Source: Kitasatospora setae KM-6054 (GTDB lineage: Bacteria; Actinomycetota; Actinomycetes; Streptomycetales; Streptomycetaceae). From it: DNA of 64,000 bases. Below, one piece after another: positions 53,318 to 61,821 of the stretch. The notes below the pieces were generated by a model, which did no database searches, was not told the DNA's origin, and saw nothing but the letters and a program-made list of their open reading frames with translations. The stretch is taken from positions 682,001 through 746,000 of the forward strand of contig NC_016109.1 in NCBI RefSeq assembly GCF_000269985.1, in the 5' to 3' direction. Position 1 is the first letter of the stretch; every line of letters begins with the position of its first letter. Position numbers and translations under genes: made by a program.

Positions 53318-53470
53318 CGCGAAGGGGAGTAGTCCCGAAACACCACCGGTCGACACACTGGACGGTTCACCGTCCCGGCCCGTGGGTCGCGCAGGCCATC
53401 TGCCGCGACGGACGAGACCTTCGGCCCGTGCATGGCCCTGCCGCACCCACCGTGCGGCAGGTCTCGTCGC
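53318..53470 (+). ncRNA. Probable yybP-ykoY (manganese) riboswitch upstream of the GDT1-type gene
   Basis: The leader starts with AAGGGGAGTAG (53322-53332), the best-known yybP-ykoY signature. It has GACGAGACCTTCGGCC (53411-53426), matching the conserved 3' part as I remember it. After it, GACGAGACCT (53411-53420) can pair perfectly with 53459-53468, enclosing a smaller hairpin CCGCAC/GTGCGG (53441-53457), a likely switching platform. TACACT at 53306-53311 could start the RNA about base 53318. The downstream gene family is a known target. Confidence 0.78.
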
Positions 53471-53548
53471 GTCGGGCCGAGAGGGTCGCCCGTCGCCAGC
53501 CCGGTGCCGTTCGAGCCTTGCGGCCCGGCCCCTGCAGAAAGCGCTCCG

Positions 53549-54133
53549 ATGTCCTTCGACCCCCTGGCGATGCTCACCGCCTTCGGGCTGATCTTCCTCG
53601 CCGAACTCCCCGACAAGACCATGTTCGCCTCACTGGCGATGGGCACCCGCATGCGCCCGCTGTACGTCTGGTTCGGCACCTCGGCCGCGTTCCTCGTGCA
53701 CGTCGCGCTCGCGGTCGGCGCGGGCAGCCTGCTCGGCCTGCTGCCCGGCCTGGCCGTCAAGCTGGTCTCCGCCGCGCTGTTCGGCTTCGGCGCGTTCGTA
53801 CTGCTCCGCTCCGGCGGTGACGACGACGACGAGGAGGGCGGCGCCAAGACGGTGACCGGCTTCTGGCCGGTCTGGGGCACCGCGTTCATGACGGTGTTCA
53901 TCGGCGAGTGGGGCGACCTGACCCAGATCACCACCGCCAACCTGGCCGCCACCAACGGCTGGCTGCCCACCGCGATCGGCTCCGCCGCCGCCCTGATGTC
54001 GGTCTCCGCACTGGCCCTGCTGGTCGGCCGCTTCATCGCCAAGCGCGTCCCGCTGCGCACCGTGCAGCGGGTCGGCGGCCTGTGCATGGTCGTGCTGTGC
54101 GCCTGGACGCTGTTCGAGGCGTTCACCGCCTGA
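53549..54133 (+). CDS. TMEM165/GDT1 (UPF0016) family manganese/calcium transporter
   Basis: 194 residues with six membrane helices in two repeats. Each repeat carries the acidic family motif: FLAELPDKTMFASL and FIGEWGDLTQITTANLAA. A poly-acidic loop (GGDDDDEEGG) joins the halves. Bacterial members export Mn2+ and are often switched on by manganese riboswitches. ATG 53549 follows a 230-base leader with a probable riboswitch. Confidence 0.93.
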   Translation: MSFDPLAMLTAFGLIFLAELPDKTMFASLAMGTRMRPLYVWFGTSAAFLVHVALAVGAGSLLGLLPGLAVKLVSAALFGFGAFVLLRSGGDDDDEEGGAKTVTGFWPVWGTAFMTVFIGEWGDLTQITTANLAATNGWLPTAIGSAAALMSVSALALLVGRFIAKRVPLRTVQRVGGLCMVVLCAWTLFEAFTA

Positions 54134-54162
54134 CGGCCCGTCCCGACGATCCGTCAGGCGGT
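54125..54162. terminator. 12-bp hairpin terminator between GDT1 and protease genes
   Basis: ACCGCCTGACGG (54125-54136) and CCGTCAGGCGGT (54151-54162) pair perfectly around 14 bases. The left arm contains the GDT1 stop codon. It can end both convergent transcripts. Confidence 0.8.
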
Positions 54163-54271
54163 CCGCCGGCGGGGCGGCCGGGGATCCGGGAGCGCGTCCC
54201 GGCCCCCGGCCGCCGTCGTACCTGCCGCGCGGCGAGCACCCCGGGCCCGGCGCCCGCCCGCCGGGCCCGGC

Positions 54272-55864
54272 TCAGGAGACCGAGACCGCGCTCCACGCGG
54301 CGCCCACCGCCGCGTACTCGGCGGAACCCGCGCCGTAGAGGTCGCGGGCCGCGTTCAGCGAGGCGGTGCGGGCGCCCTTGTAGTCGGTGGTGGAGGTCAT
54401 GTAGACGGTCAGGGCCCGGTACCAGATGGCGGCGACCTTCTGGTTGCCGATGCCGGTGACGGTCGAGCCGTTGCAGGTCGGGCTGTTGTAGGCGACGCCG
54501 TTGACGGTCTTGGCGCCGCTGCCCTCGCTGGCCAGGTAGAACCAGTGGTTGCCGACGCCCGAGGAGTAGTGCACGTCGAGTCGGCCGACCGACTTGCTCC
54601 AGCAGTCCGCCGAGCCGCCGTCCAGCGAGGGCTTGTCGAAGCGGCGCAGCCACGGCGGCGTCGACTGGTCGCTGAACAGGTAGTCGCCCTGGTCGAGCGC
54701 GTTGCCCGCGTACCACTCGACCATGGTGCCGAAGATGTCGCTGGTGGACTCGTTCAGGCCGCCGGACTCGCCGCTGTAGCGGAGGTTGGCGGTGGCGCTG
54801 GTGACGCCGTGGGTCATCTCGTGGCCCATGGTGTCGAGGTCGACCTGCTCGGGGTCGGTGGTGCCGTTGCCGTCGCCGGTCATCATGCAGAAGCAGGCGT
54901 CGGACCACTGGGCGTTGTCCCAGTCGGTGCCGACGTGCACGAAGACGGTGGCGCCCTTGCCGTCGTTCTTGATGCCGCTGCGGCCGAAGGTGTTCTTGTA
55001 GTAGTCGTACGTCCAGGCGGTGTTGGCGTGCGCGTCGACGGCGGCGGTGGCCCGGTCGGCGGAGAACTTCCGGCCGTCGCCCCACACGTTGTCGGTGTCG
55101 GTGTAGAGCGTGCCGGAGGTGGCCTTGACGCTGTTCGCGGCGAGGTTGTGGGCGTCCTTGGTGGTGTGGCCGCGGACGGGGTCGATCAGCGCGTAACTCC
55201 CGTCCGGCTGCTGGGTGGTGGCGAGTGGGACGTCGCCGGTGTACTCGGAGTGGCCGGTGCCGGTGGCGGAGTGCTCGGCGTCGTAGCTGTCGATCGCGGC
55301 GCCGGTGGTCGCGTCGGTGACCACCACCCGGCCGGCCGGCTGGCCCTGCTTGCCGGTGCCGCTGACGGTGGTGCGCCAGGCCAGCCGGGCGGTGCCGTCG
55401 GCGGCCCAGACCACCAGCTCGGGCACCGACACCGCGCCGGATATGCCCGGCGCCTGCCCGAGCGCCTCGGCGGCCCCGCGCTGCGCCGGGACGGCCGGGC
55501 GGGTGGTGGGCACCGCCGGGTCGTGGCCCTTGGCGCGCGAGGAGTCGGCCAGCCGGCCGCGCGCGTCCTGGTGCACCACCAGGTCGCCGCCGACCACGGG
55601 CAGCCCCTGGTAGGTGCGGTCGAAACGGACGTGCTGGGCGCCGTCCGGGTCCAGCACCACGTCCCGCAGGACGAGTTCCTGGCCGGGGCCGTAGCCGAAC
55701 AGCGCGGCGTGCCCCGCGACGTTGGCCCGGGCCCGGGCGACGGCGGCGTCCCGGCCGGGCGCGGCGGTGGCGCTGCCGGTGGTGGCGGTGGTGGCGGAGG
55801 CGAGGAGCAGGGCGGCGAGGGCGGCCGTGCCGAGGGCGCGGCGGCGCGCGGAGGAGGGGCTCAC
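54272..55864 (-). CDS. Secreted thermolysin-type (M4) metalloprotease precursor
   Basis: 530 residues. A signal peptide (to about residue 35) precedes an inhibitory FTP/PepSY-type propeptide (to about 200). The catalytic domain has the zinc site GHEMTHGVTSATANLRYSGESGGLNESTSDIFGTMVEW (HExxH plus downstream Glu), and the C-terminal half has DVHYSSGVGNHWFYLAS with the His that stabilises the transition state. It degrades proteins outside the cell after self-processing. GTG 55864 follows GGAGTCC. An AT-rich promoter with a dyad lies upstream. Confidence 0.94.
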   Translation of the reverse strand: MSPSSARRRALGTAALAALLLASATTATTGSATAAPGRDAAVARARANVAGHAALFGYGPGQELVLRDVVLDPDGAQHVRFDRTYQGLPVVGGDLVVHQDARGRLADSSRAKGHDPAVPTTRPAVPAQRGAAEALGQAPGISGAVSVPELVVWAADGTARLAWRTTVSGTGKQGQPAGRVVVTDATTGAAIDSYDAEHSATGTGHSEYTGDVPLATTQQPDGSYALIDPVRGHTTKDAHNLAANSVKATSGTLYTDTDNVWGDGRKFSADRATAAVDAHANTAWTYDYYKNTFGRSGIKNDGKGATVFVHVGTDWDNAQWSDACFCMMTGDGNGTTDPEQVDLDTMGHEMTHGVTSATANLRYSGESGGLNESTSDIFGTMVEWYAGNALDQGDYLFSDQSTPPWLRRFDKPSLDGGSADCWSKSVGRLDVHYSSGVGNHWFYLASEGSGAKTVNGVAYNSPTCNGSTVTGIGNQKVAAIWYRALTVYMTSTTDYKGARTASLNAARDLYGAGSAEYAAVGAAWSAVSVS

Positions 55865-55899
55865 GCGGGACTCCAGTCGGGGTAGCTGAGGGGTAGCCG

Positions 55900-55950
55900 A
55901 CCGAGATCCTGACGGTGAACATACAAACAGTTCTATTTAACAGAACGGAA
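55900..55950 (-). promoter_or_regulatory. AT-rich protease promoter with a 17-bp dyad
   Basis: GTTCTATTTAACAGAAC (55930-55946) is an inverted repeat (arms GTTCT and AGAAC). On the minus strand a TTCTGT and a TATGTT box are 16 bases apart across it. The dyad would sit over a promoter spacer, a position suited to repression. Confidence 0.5.
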
Positions 55951-55968
55951 CGTGACCGATTCGTAGCG

Positions 55969-57156
55969 TCACCCCCGCCGCTCCGGCCTCCCCACCCGGT
56001 AGCCGCGGGCCCACAGCGTGGCCAGCAGGAGCAGCAGCACCACCGGACCGGCCGCCAGCGACACCGGCAGCAGGGCCAGGAGCAGTGACAGCAGCACCGC
56101 CGGGACGGTGTGCACCAGGACGCCGCGGACCTGCCCGGGCCCGTCCAGGGTCGGCAGCACCGCTGCCAGCGTCACCGCGAAGTAGCCGGCCAGCGCCGCG
56201 CACAGCAGCCGCCGGGTGTCGTCCGGGAGCGTGCCGTCGGCGTGCTCGACCGCCCGGCCCAGGCCGGCCGCCAGCGCCGCCAGCGCGGCCGAGCCCGCCG
56301 CGTGGCAGAGCATCACCCAGCGCGGTCGGCCGCCCGCGACCAGCTGTGGGAAGGCCGCCGCGCCGCGCCGCACGCTCAGCACCGACAGCGAGGCCAGCAG
56401 CGTCATCGCGGCCAGGCCGGTCCAGGCCAGCCGGACGTCCCAGTGCTGCTGGTCGGACGCGGCCCGGATCACCTGCACCACGCCCTCCCCCAGCACGATC
56501 ACCATGAACAGCCCCAGCCGCTCCCCCAGGTGCGCCGCGTCCACGCCCGCCTCCCGCAGCTCCGGCGCCGGCCGGTCCGGGCCCGGACCGCCCTGGTGCC
56601 GCTCCCGCCGGGCCGCCCAGCGCGAGGCCACCCGCTCCCCGTCCTCGCGCACCGCGAGCAGCAGCAGCGCGTCCACCAGCAGGCCCGCGCCCCACAGCCA
56701 GTACCGCCAGCCGTCCGGCGCGACCACCGACACCAGCCACGGCACCGCCCCCGCGCCGTACTGCGCGATCGGCCAGTCCGGCACCACCAGCAGGCTCCGC
56801 CCCTGCCGCCACAGCCGGCCCGCGTACCAGCGCAGCAGCACGTACACCAGCGCGAAGGCGTTCGCCCGCGCCTCCTCGTGCACGCCCTCGACCGCCGCCG
56901 CCATCACCGCCATCCCGGCCATCGCCACGAACAGCGCGAACGAACTGGTCCGCTCCGCGACCACGTCCCCGTACACGGTGAAGCACGCCCAGCTCAGCCA
57001 GAACGCCCCGACCAGCAGCCCGTACAGCCCCACCGCCCCCCAGCCCGGCCCCGCGTGCAGCAGGTGCGCCAACTGCCCGACGCCCGCCACCGCGATCAGG
57101 TCGAAGAACAGTTCGTTCCAGCCCGCATGCCGTTCCGGCTCCGCCGCGTCCACCAT
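55969..57156 (-). CDS. ltrA: Low-temperature requirement A (LtrA) family membrane protein
   Basis: 395 residues with ten or more membrane helices. Family blocks are WNELFFDLIAVAGVGQLAHLL at the N-terminus and HLGERLGLFMVIVLGEGVVQV in the middle. LtrA proteins are named for cold growth of Listeria; their activity is unknown. ATG 57156. Its 3' end faces the protease gene's upstream region in the same orientation. Confidence 0.92.
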   Translation of the reverse strand: MVDAAEPERHAGWNELFFDLIAVAGVGQLAHLLHAGPGWGAVGLYGLLVGAFWLSWACFTVYGDVVAERTSSFALFVAMAGMAVMAAAVEGVHEEARANAFALVYVLLRWYAGRLWRQGRSLLVVPDWPIAQYGAGAVPWLVSVVAPDGWRYWLWGAGLLVDALLLLAVREDGERVASRWAARRERHQGGPGPDRPAPELREAGVDAAHLGERLGLFMVIVLGEGVVQVIRAASDQQHWDVRLAWTGLAAMTLLASLSVLSVRRGAAAFPQLVAGGRPRWVMLCHAAGSAALAALAAGLGRAVEHADGTLPDDTRRLLCAALAGYFAVTLAAVLPTLDGPGQVRGVLVHTVPAVLLSLLLALLPVSLAAGPVVLLLLLATLWARGYRVGRPERRG

Positions 57157-57208
57157 CAGGCCATGATCGGCAACCGGCCGCCCGCCGCCCCTCGGACGCG
57201 CCGTCCCG

Positions 57209-58573
57209 CTACCGCAGGATCCCCGCCCGGCGGGCGGCCGTCACCCACTGCGGGAAGGTCGACAGCAGGCGGTCGTAGAGCTCCGGGTCCGGGAGGGTGC
57301 TGATGTCGTCGACCGCGAAGAAGCCGACGTTGTCGACGCGGCGGCCGGGGAGGGTGCCGAAGTGTTCGAGGACGCCGTAGTCGCCGTCGCCGAGGCCGAC
57401 GAACTGCCAGAAGACGGGCTCCTCGGCGGCGGCGCGCAGCTCGCGCTCGATCTCGGCGTTGCGGTAGACGCCGCCGTCGGAGAAGAACAGCACCAGGGTC
57501 GGGTCGGCCGCCGGGTTGGCCCGGACGTGGTCGCGGACCTGGGCGATCACCCGCTGCTCCTCGTTCTGGAACCCGACGGCCTTCATGTCGACCCGCCCGT
57601 CGGGCAGCGGCGGCCGGATCCGGCGGCGGCCGAACAGCGAGAGCTCGCCGACCCGGACGTGCAGCCGCAGCCAGTCCGGGAGGTCGGCCAGCCGCAGGTC
57701 GGGGAGGCGGGCGGGGTGGGTGGCGAAGGTCCACGCCTGCATGGCGCCGTCGTCGTCGAGCTGGGCGGCGACGGCGGCCATCCGCTCGACCACGTCGGCG
57801 ACCACGCCCCGGTGGTAGAGCGCGCTCATCGAACCGGAGGCGTCCAGCACCAGGATCACCCGGGCGGTGAGGTGCTGGGCGCCGTGCTTGCGCAGGCTGA
57901 CCGCGACCTGCTGCTTGCGCAGGGTCAGCCGCTTGCGCATGTCGACGGGCAACGCCTGCTCCTCCGCCGTCAGTTGCGCGGGCTCCGGCGACGGCGACGG
58001 GCCGGCGGCCGGTTGCACAGGCTGCGGCGGCACGGGCTCCGGCTGCGGCGGGACGGGCTCCGGCTGCGGCGGCACGGGCTGCGGCTGCGGCTCGCGGAGG
58101 GTGAACCCGTGCGCGACGGCGAGGCCCGCCAGGCCGTCCGTCCAGCCCTGGCCGACGGCGCGGAACTTCCAACCGCCGGCGCGCCGGTAGAGCTCGCCGC
58201 AGACCAGCGCGGTCTCCGCGCCGGCGCCGGGTTCGAAGCGGACCAGCCCGACCCCGTCGCGGGCGTCGTCGAGCAGCAGCGCCAGCCCGGGGACGGCGCC
58301 GAGCCCGGCGCCGTCCGAGACGGCCAGCAGCAGCACCCGCTGGACGCCGGGCGGCTGCGCCGCCAGGTCGACGTCGGCCCCGTCCGGCCGGACCGCGACG
58401 CCCGCCGCGCGTTCCCCGGCGCGCAGCAGCCGCGGTCCGCCGTCCGCGCCGAGCACCAGCGCGGCGGCGCTCAGCCCGGGGGTGCCGGGCCCGGTGGCGC
58501 GGTCGAGTCGGGCGCGGACGGCGGTGGCGGCGACCGGCAGGTTCGCGCCCTTGGCGAGGGGAGTGGCTGTCAC
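57209..58573 (-). CDS. TerD-domain protein fused to a von Willebrand A domain (TerF-like)
   Basis: 454 residues. The N-terminal TerD domain starts LAKGANLPV and runs to about 165 (RFEPGAGAETALVCGELYRR, WKFRAVGQGW). A linker with tandem PVPPQPE units follows, then a vWA domain from about 240 with the MIDAS motif LVLDASGSMS and FSDGGVYRN. These proteins belong to the tellurium/stress Ter network and bind calcium and partners. The GTG at 58573 sits immediately after GGGGAGG, unusually close for a ribosome-binding site, so a slightly later start is possible. Divergent from the hibernation factor gene. Confidence 0.9.
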   Translation of the reverse strand: MTATPLAKGANLPVAATAVRARLDRATGPGTPGLSAAALVLGADGGPRLLRAGERAAGVAVRPDGADVDLAAQPPGVQRVLLLAVSDGAGLGAVPGLALLLDDARDGVGLVRFEPGAGAETALVCGELYRRAGGWKFRAVGQGWTDGLAGLAVAHGFTLREPQPQPVPPQPEPVPPQPEPVPPQPVQPAAGPSPSPEPAQLTAEEQALPVDMRKRLTLRKQQVAVSLRKHGAQHLTARVILVLDASGSMSALYHRGVVADVVERMAAVAAQLDDDGAMQAWTFATHPARLPDLRLADLPDWLRLHVRVGELSLFGRRRIRPPLPDGRVDMKAVGFQNEEQRVIAQVRDHVRANPAADPTLVLFFSDGGVYRNAEIERELRAAAEEPVFWQFVGLGDGDYGVLEHFGTLPGRRVDNVGFFAVDDISTLPDPELYDRLLSTFPQWVTAARRAGILR

Positions 58574-58747
58574 CTCCCCAGTCTGCCCGTTCGGGCCCCG
58601 CCGGGCACCGCCCGGGTGCCGGGTCGTCGGCGCGGGGCCGACCGACCCGCCGGAGGGGACCGTTCGGCCCTCGGCCCGCCGCCGGGACCGGAGCAGAGTG
58701 GTGGCCGTCGGGAAGCGGGATTCGGGATTCGGGAGAAGGAGAGGCTG
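58574..58747. promoter_or_regulatory. Divergent control region of TerD-vWA and hibernation factor
   Basis: CCCGTTCGGGCCCC (58586-58599) and GGGACCGTTCGGCCC (58656-58670) share a CGTTCGGsCC core and are partial dyads. Similar cores occur upstream of mscR (48940-48949 and 48980-48989). A doubled GGGATTC lies just before the hpf ribosome-binding site. No gene is seen. Confidence 0.4.
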
Positions 58748-59521
58748 ATGAACCGTCTGCAGACCCGTCCCAGGGCCGAGGTGCTGGTGGAGACGCGCGG
58801 CGCGGTGAGCGCGGGCGCCCCGGAGTACGCGCGGGGGAAGGTCGCGGCCGTGCTGGAGCGGCTGGACGAGCCGGTGCTCGCGGTGCGGGTGCGGCTCGCG
58901 CAGGAGGCCAACCACGCGGTGGCGCGGCCGTCGTTGGCGCAGGTCGTGGTCGACCTGAACGGCCGCCCGGTGCGGGCGCACGTCGCGGCGGCGACCATGC
59001 GGGAGGCCGTCGACCTGCTCCAGGACCGGCTCGCCGCCCGGCTGGCCCGGCTGCGCCACCACCGGCGCGGCCCCGAGCACCGGCCCGAGCACCGGCCGGA
59101 GCAGCGCCCCGCGCACCGCCCGGAGCGGCGGGTCAGGCCGCCCGAGGAACGGCAGGTGGTGCGGCACAAGAGCTACGGGCTGGCGCGCCGCGCGCCGCTC
59201 GACGCGGTGGGCGAACTGGAGGCGATGGACTACGACTTCCACCTGTTCACGGACGCGGACAGCGGCCGCGAGAGCGTCGTCTACCGGGGCACGGCGGGCG
59301 GCTACCGGCTGGCCTCGGCCGGCCCGCTCCCGGCGGCGGCGGTGCCCGGGCTGGTGGCGAGCCGGCTGGGGGTGCCGGTGCTGACGCCGGGCCAGGCCCG
59401 GGGACGGCTGGACCTCAGCGGCCTGCCGTTCGTCTTCTTCACCGACGCCGCGACCGGCCGCGGCAACGTCCTGTACCACCGCTACGACGGGCACTACGGC
59501 CTGATCACGCCCGCCGGGTAG
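58748..59521 (+). CDS. hpf: Long ribosome hibernation-promoting factor (HPF/RaiA) with duplicated C-terminal domain
   Basis: 257 residues. The N-terminal S30AE domain (VEVLVETRG ... VVVDLNGRPVRAHVAAATMREAVDLLQDRLAARLARL) is followed by an RPEHRPEQ-type linker. Two copies of the C-terminal dimer domain come next: DYDFHLFTDADSGRESVVYRGTAGGYRL (about 157-185) and LPFVFFTDAATGRGNVLYHRYDGHYGLI (about 226-253). Long HPF normally has one such domain. It binds idle ribosomes and pairs them. ATG 58748 has GGAGAAGGAGAGG upstream. Confidence 0.9.
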   Translation: MNRLQTRPRAEVLVETRGAVSAGAPEYARGKVAAVLERLDEPVLAVRVRLAQEANHAVARPSLAQVVVDLNGRPVRAHVAAATMREAVDLLQDRLAARLARLRHHRRGPEHRPEHRPEQRPAHRPERRVRPPEERQVVRHKSYGLARRAPLDAVGELEAMDYDFHLFTDADSGRESVVYRGTAGGYRLASAGPLPAAAVPGLVASRLGVPVLTPGQARGRLDLSGLPFVFFTDAATGRGNVLYHRYDGHYGLITPAG

Positions 59522-59700
59522 CGGCCGCAACCTCCCGGCGGCCGTGGGGGTCCGACCGGGAGCGAGGAGGAGGAGCCGGGGCGGTGTGGGGCCGCCCCCG
59601 GCTCCCCGCACGTCCGGCGGCGGCGTCCCCGGCGGCCGCGCCTTCACCGGGTACGCCGGCCGTCCGCCACGCACGCCGCTGTCCACCGCCTCACCGTCCG

Positions 59701-60687
59701 CTACCCGACCGCCAGTTCGGCGACCACGGCGCGGTGGTCGCTGCGCGGCAGGGCGTGCTCGGAGACGGTGACGGCGGTCAGCGCCGGGCCGTGCAGGACG
59801 TGGTCGATCTGGATCACCGGCGGGACGCCGCGGAAGTCCGGGTGGTTCTCCGGCCAGGTCGGGAACAGGCCCGCGCCGAGTTCCTCGTGGGTGTCGGAGA
59901 GGCCGGTGTCCACCAGGTCGCGCATCGGCCGGTGGTCGAGGGTGGCGTTGAAGTCGCCCAGCAGGACGGCGTTGCGGGTCCGGCCCGGCGCGGCGGCGGT
60001 CAGCTCGTGCAGGTCCTCGGCCCAGCGGCGGGCGTCGCCGAGCGGGTAGTAGGTGTGCACGGCGACGATCTGCACGGGGCGGCCGCCGACCTCGACGGTC
60101 AGGTTGACGGTCGGCCAGCCCGGGTCGGCGGCGGCGGTCACCGGCAGCCGGGTGTAGATCGCGGTGTCCCGGTCGGCCGGGCGCTCCCGGTGCGGGAGCA
60201 GTTCGCGGATGCCCGCCGCGTCGAGCGCGGCGGCGGCGGAGTCGCTCTGCTCCTCGACCGCGAGCACGTCGATCCGCTGCTCGCGCACCAGGTCGACCAG
60301 GGACTTCGGCGAGACCTGGCCCATGTAGTTGTTGCTGGTCGCCACCCGCAGCCGGGGCGCGCCGGCCGGGGCGTCGTCCCCGTCCGGGACGAACCTCGGT
60401 ACCAGCCACCACAGTTGGACCACCACCAGGACCGCCGCGACCCCGCCCACCCAGCGCAGCCGGAGCGCCGCGGCCACCGCCAGCACCACCGCGCACAGCA
60501 GCGCCGCGTACGGCAACCCGGCCATCGGCAGCGCCCACCACGTCCCGTCGTCCCACCCGGCCAGCCGCACCGCCACCAGCACGGCCGGCCCGGCGAGCAG
60601 CACCCCGCCCAGCACCGCGGCGGCCCGCCGCCACCAGCGGCGCTTCTCCCCCACCGGCTCGTTCTCCGGCGTACCGTCGTCCGTCAC
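59701..60687 (-). CDS. Membrane-anchored endonuclease/exonuclease/phosphatase-family protein
   Basis: 328 residues. Three N-terminal membrane helices precede an external EEP domain: RVATSNNYMGQ, VLAVEEQSD, VNLTVEVGGRPVQIVAVHTYYP, VLLGDFNATLDHRP, QIDHVLHG and SDHRAVVAEL. All metal and catalytic positions are present. Substrates of this actinobacterial group are unknown (nucleic acid, lipid or sugar phosphate). GTG 60687 has GGGAGGAG upstream. The tail of the gene borders a 180-base gap (59522-59700) where I see nothing. Confidence 0.88.
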   Translation of the reverse strand: MTDDGTPENEPVGEKRRWWRRAAAVLGGVLLAGPAVLVAVRLAGWDDGTWWALPMAGLPYAALLCAVVLAVAAALRLRWVGGVAAVLVVVQLWWLVPRFVPDGDDAPAGAPRLRVATSNNYMGQVSPKSLVDLVREQRIDVLAVEEQSDSAAAALDAAGIRELLPHRERPADRDTAIYTRLPVTAAADPGWPTVNLTVEVGGRPVQIVAVHTYYPLGDARRWAEDLHELTAAAPGRTRNAVLLGDFNATLDHRPMRDLVDTGLSDTHEELGAGLFPTWPENHPDFRGVPPVIQIDHVLHGPALTAVTVSEHALPRSDHRAVVAELAVG

Positions 60688-60760
60688 AACGCTCCTCCCA
60701 GGGCGGCGGCCGGCGGCCATGATCACCCGGCCGCCGTCGAGAAGGACGGACGCGGCGAGC

Positions 60761-60843
60761 GTGCGGCGCGGTTCCGCGTCCTGCGGCGAGCCTGTCGTGC
60801 GGCGCGGTTCCGCGTCCTGCGGCGAGCCTGTCGTGCGGCGCGG
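60761..60843. repeat. Intergenic 36-bp tandem repeat (2.3 copies)
   Basis: Bases 60761-60796 and 60797-60832 are identical 36-bp units beginning GTGCGGCGCGGTTCCGCG, followed by an 11-base partial third. They sit between the EEP and EamA-like genes, both read leftward. The exact identity points to recent expansion. Not a CRISPR: copies abut with no spacers. Confidence 0.88.
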
Positions 60844-60864
60844 GGCCGGCCCGCGGGGGCATGC

Positions 60865-61719
60865 TCAGCGCGCGCTGTCCCGGATGTTCGGGACGGCCCG
60901 GACCAGGGTGACCACGCCGCCCGCCACCAGGGCGACGGCGAGGAGTTCGGGGACCAGCAGCCAGCCGGTGCGGATCGTCTCCTGGAACAGCACCACGCCG
61001 AGCAGCAGGCTGACGGCCGCGTCGCCGATGGTCAGCGCGGGCTGCGAGGCCACCAGCGGGCCGGCCTGGAGGGCGTTCTCCAGCAGCAGGACGGCGGCGA
61101 TGCCGGTGAGCGCGAAGCCGTACGTCTGCCAGGCGGTCAGGAAGGCGGCCGGGCCGTGGTCGGAGAACGTGCCGGTGGCGGACTTCAGCAGGGCGGCGGT
61201 CAGCGCGTTGCCGACCGCGGCGGCGGTGCCGAGCGCCCCGGCCCGGAACACCGGTCCGCGCCCGCGGGCCGCCGCCACGCACAGCGCCATCGCGCCCAGG
61301 CAGCCGACCAGGACGGGCGTCCAGCGGCTCATCGGCGCCTGGTCCTCGGCGCCGGCCGGGGCGGCGCAGCCGAGGAACAGGGCCAGTCCGCCGACCACCG
61401 CCGCGACGCCCGCCCAGCCGGCGGCCGGCATCCGGCGGTGCAGCAGCGGCGCGGCGATCAGCAGCGCGAACGGCAGCTCCAGCACGAACACCGGCTGCAC
61501 CAGCGCCATCGGCCCGAACGCGAGCGCCAGCGCCTGGAACAGCGCGGCCCCGGCCACTCCGACGATCCCCGCCACCCACGCCGGGTCGCGCGCGAGCACC
61601 AGCAGGAACCGCAGTCCCCCGCCCCGGTCCAGCCGGGCCGCCGCCTTCCGCTGGAAGGCGGTCCCGGCCGCGTTGGAGGCGGCCCCGAACACGGCGAACA
61701 GCACAGCGAGCACGTCCAC
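60865..61719 (-). CDS. EamA/DMT-type multi-helix transporter
   Basis: 284 residues with about nine or ten membrane helices (first VLAVLFAVFGAASNAAGTAFQRKAA). DMT-like motifs include FQALALAFGPMALVQPVFVLELPFALLI and SQPALTIGDAAVSLLLGVVLFQETI. The N-terminal QRKAA fits the magnesium-transporter-like (NIPA) branch of DMT proteins widely found in actinomycetes. Substrate is unknown. GTG 61719 as start. Confidence 0.85.
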   Translation of the reverse strand: MDVLAVLFAVFGAASNAAGTAFQRKAAARLDRGGGLRFLLVLARDPAWVAGIVGVAGAALFQALALAFGPMALVQPVFVLELPFALLIAAPLLHRRMPAAGWAGVAAVVGGLALFLGCAAPAGAEDQAPMSRWTPVLVGCLGAMALCVAAARGRGPVFRAGALGTAAAVGNALTAALLKSATGTFSDHGPAAFLTAWQTYGFALTGIAAVLLLENALQAGPLVASQPALTIGDAAVSLLLGVVLFQETIRTGWLLVPELLAVALVAGGVVTLVRAVPNIRDSAR

Positions 61720-61821
61720 CCGCCATCGGTTCCCGCGCCCCCGGCCCCGAACCCCCGCTTCCCCCGAACGGCGGCGCGGGCGGGGCCCGGGGGCTGTTCC
61801 GGTGCGGCCGGGGCCGGTCGG

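Noticed and set aside
60761-60843. Possible CRISPR repeats
   Set aside because: The 36-bp units are directly adjacent, with no spacers and no cas genes nearby.
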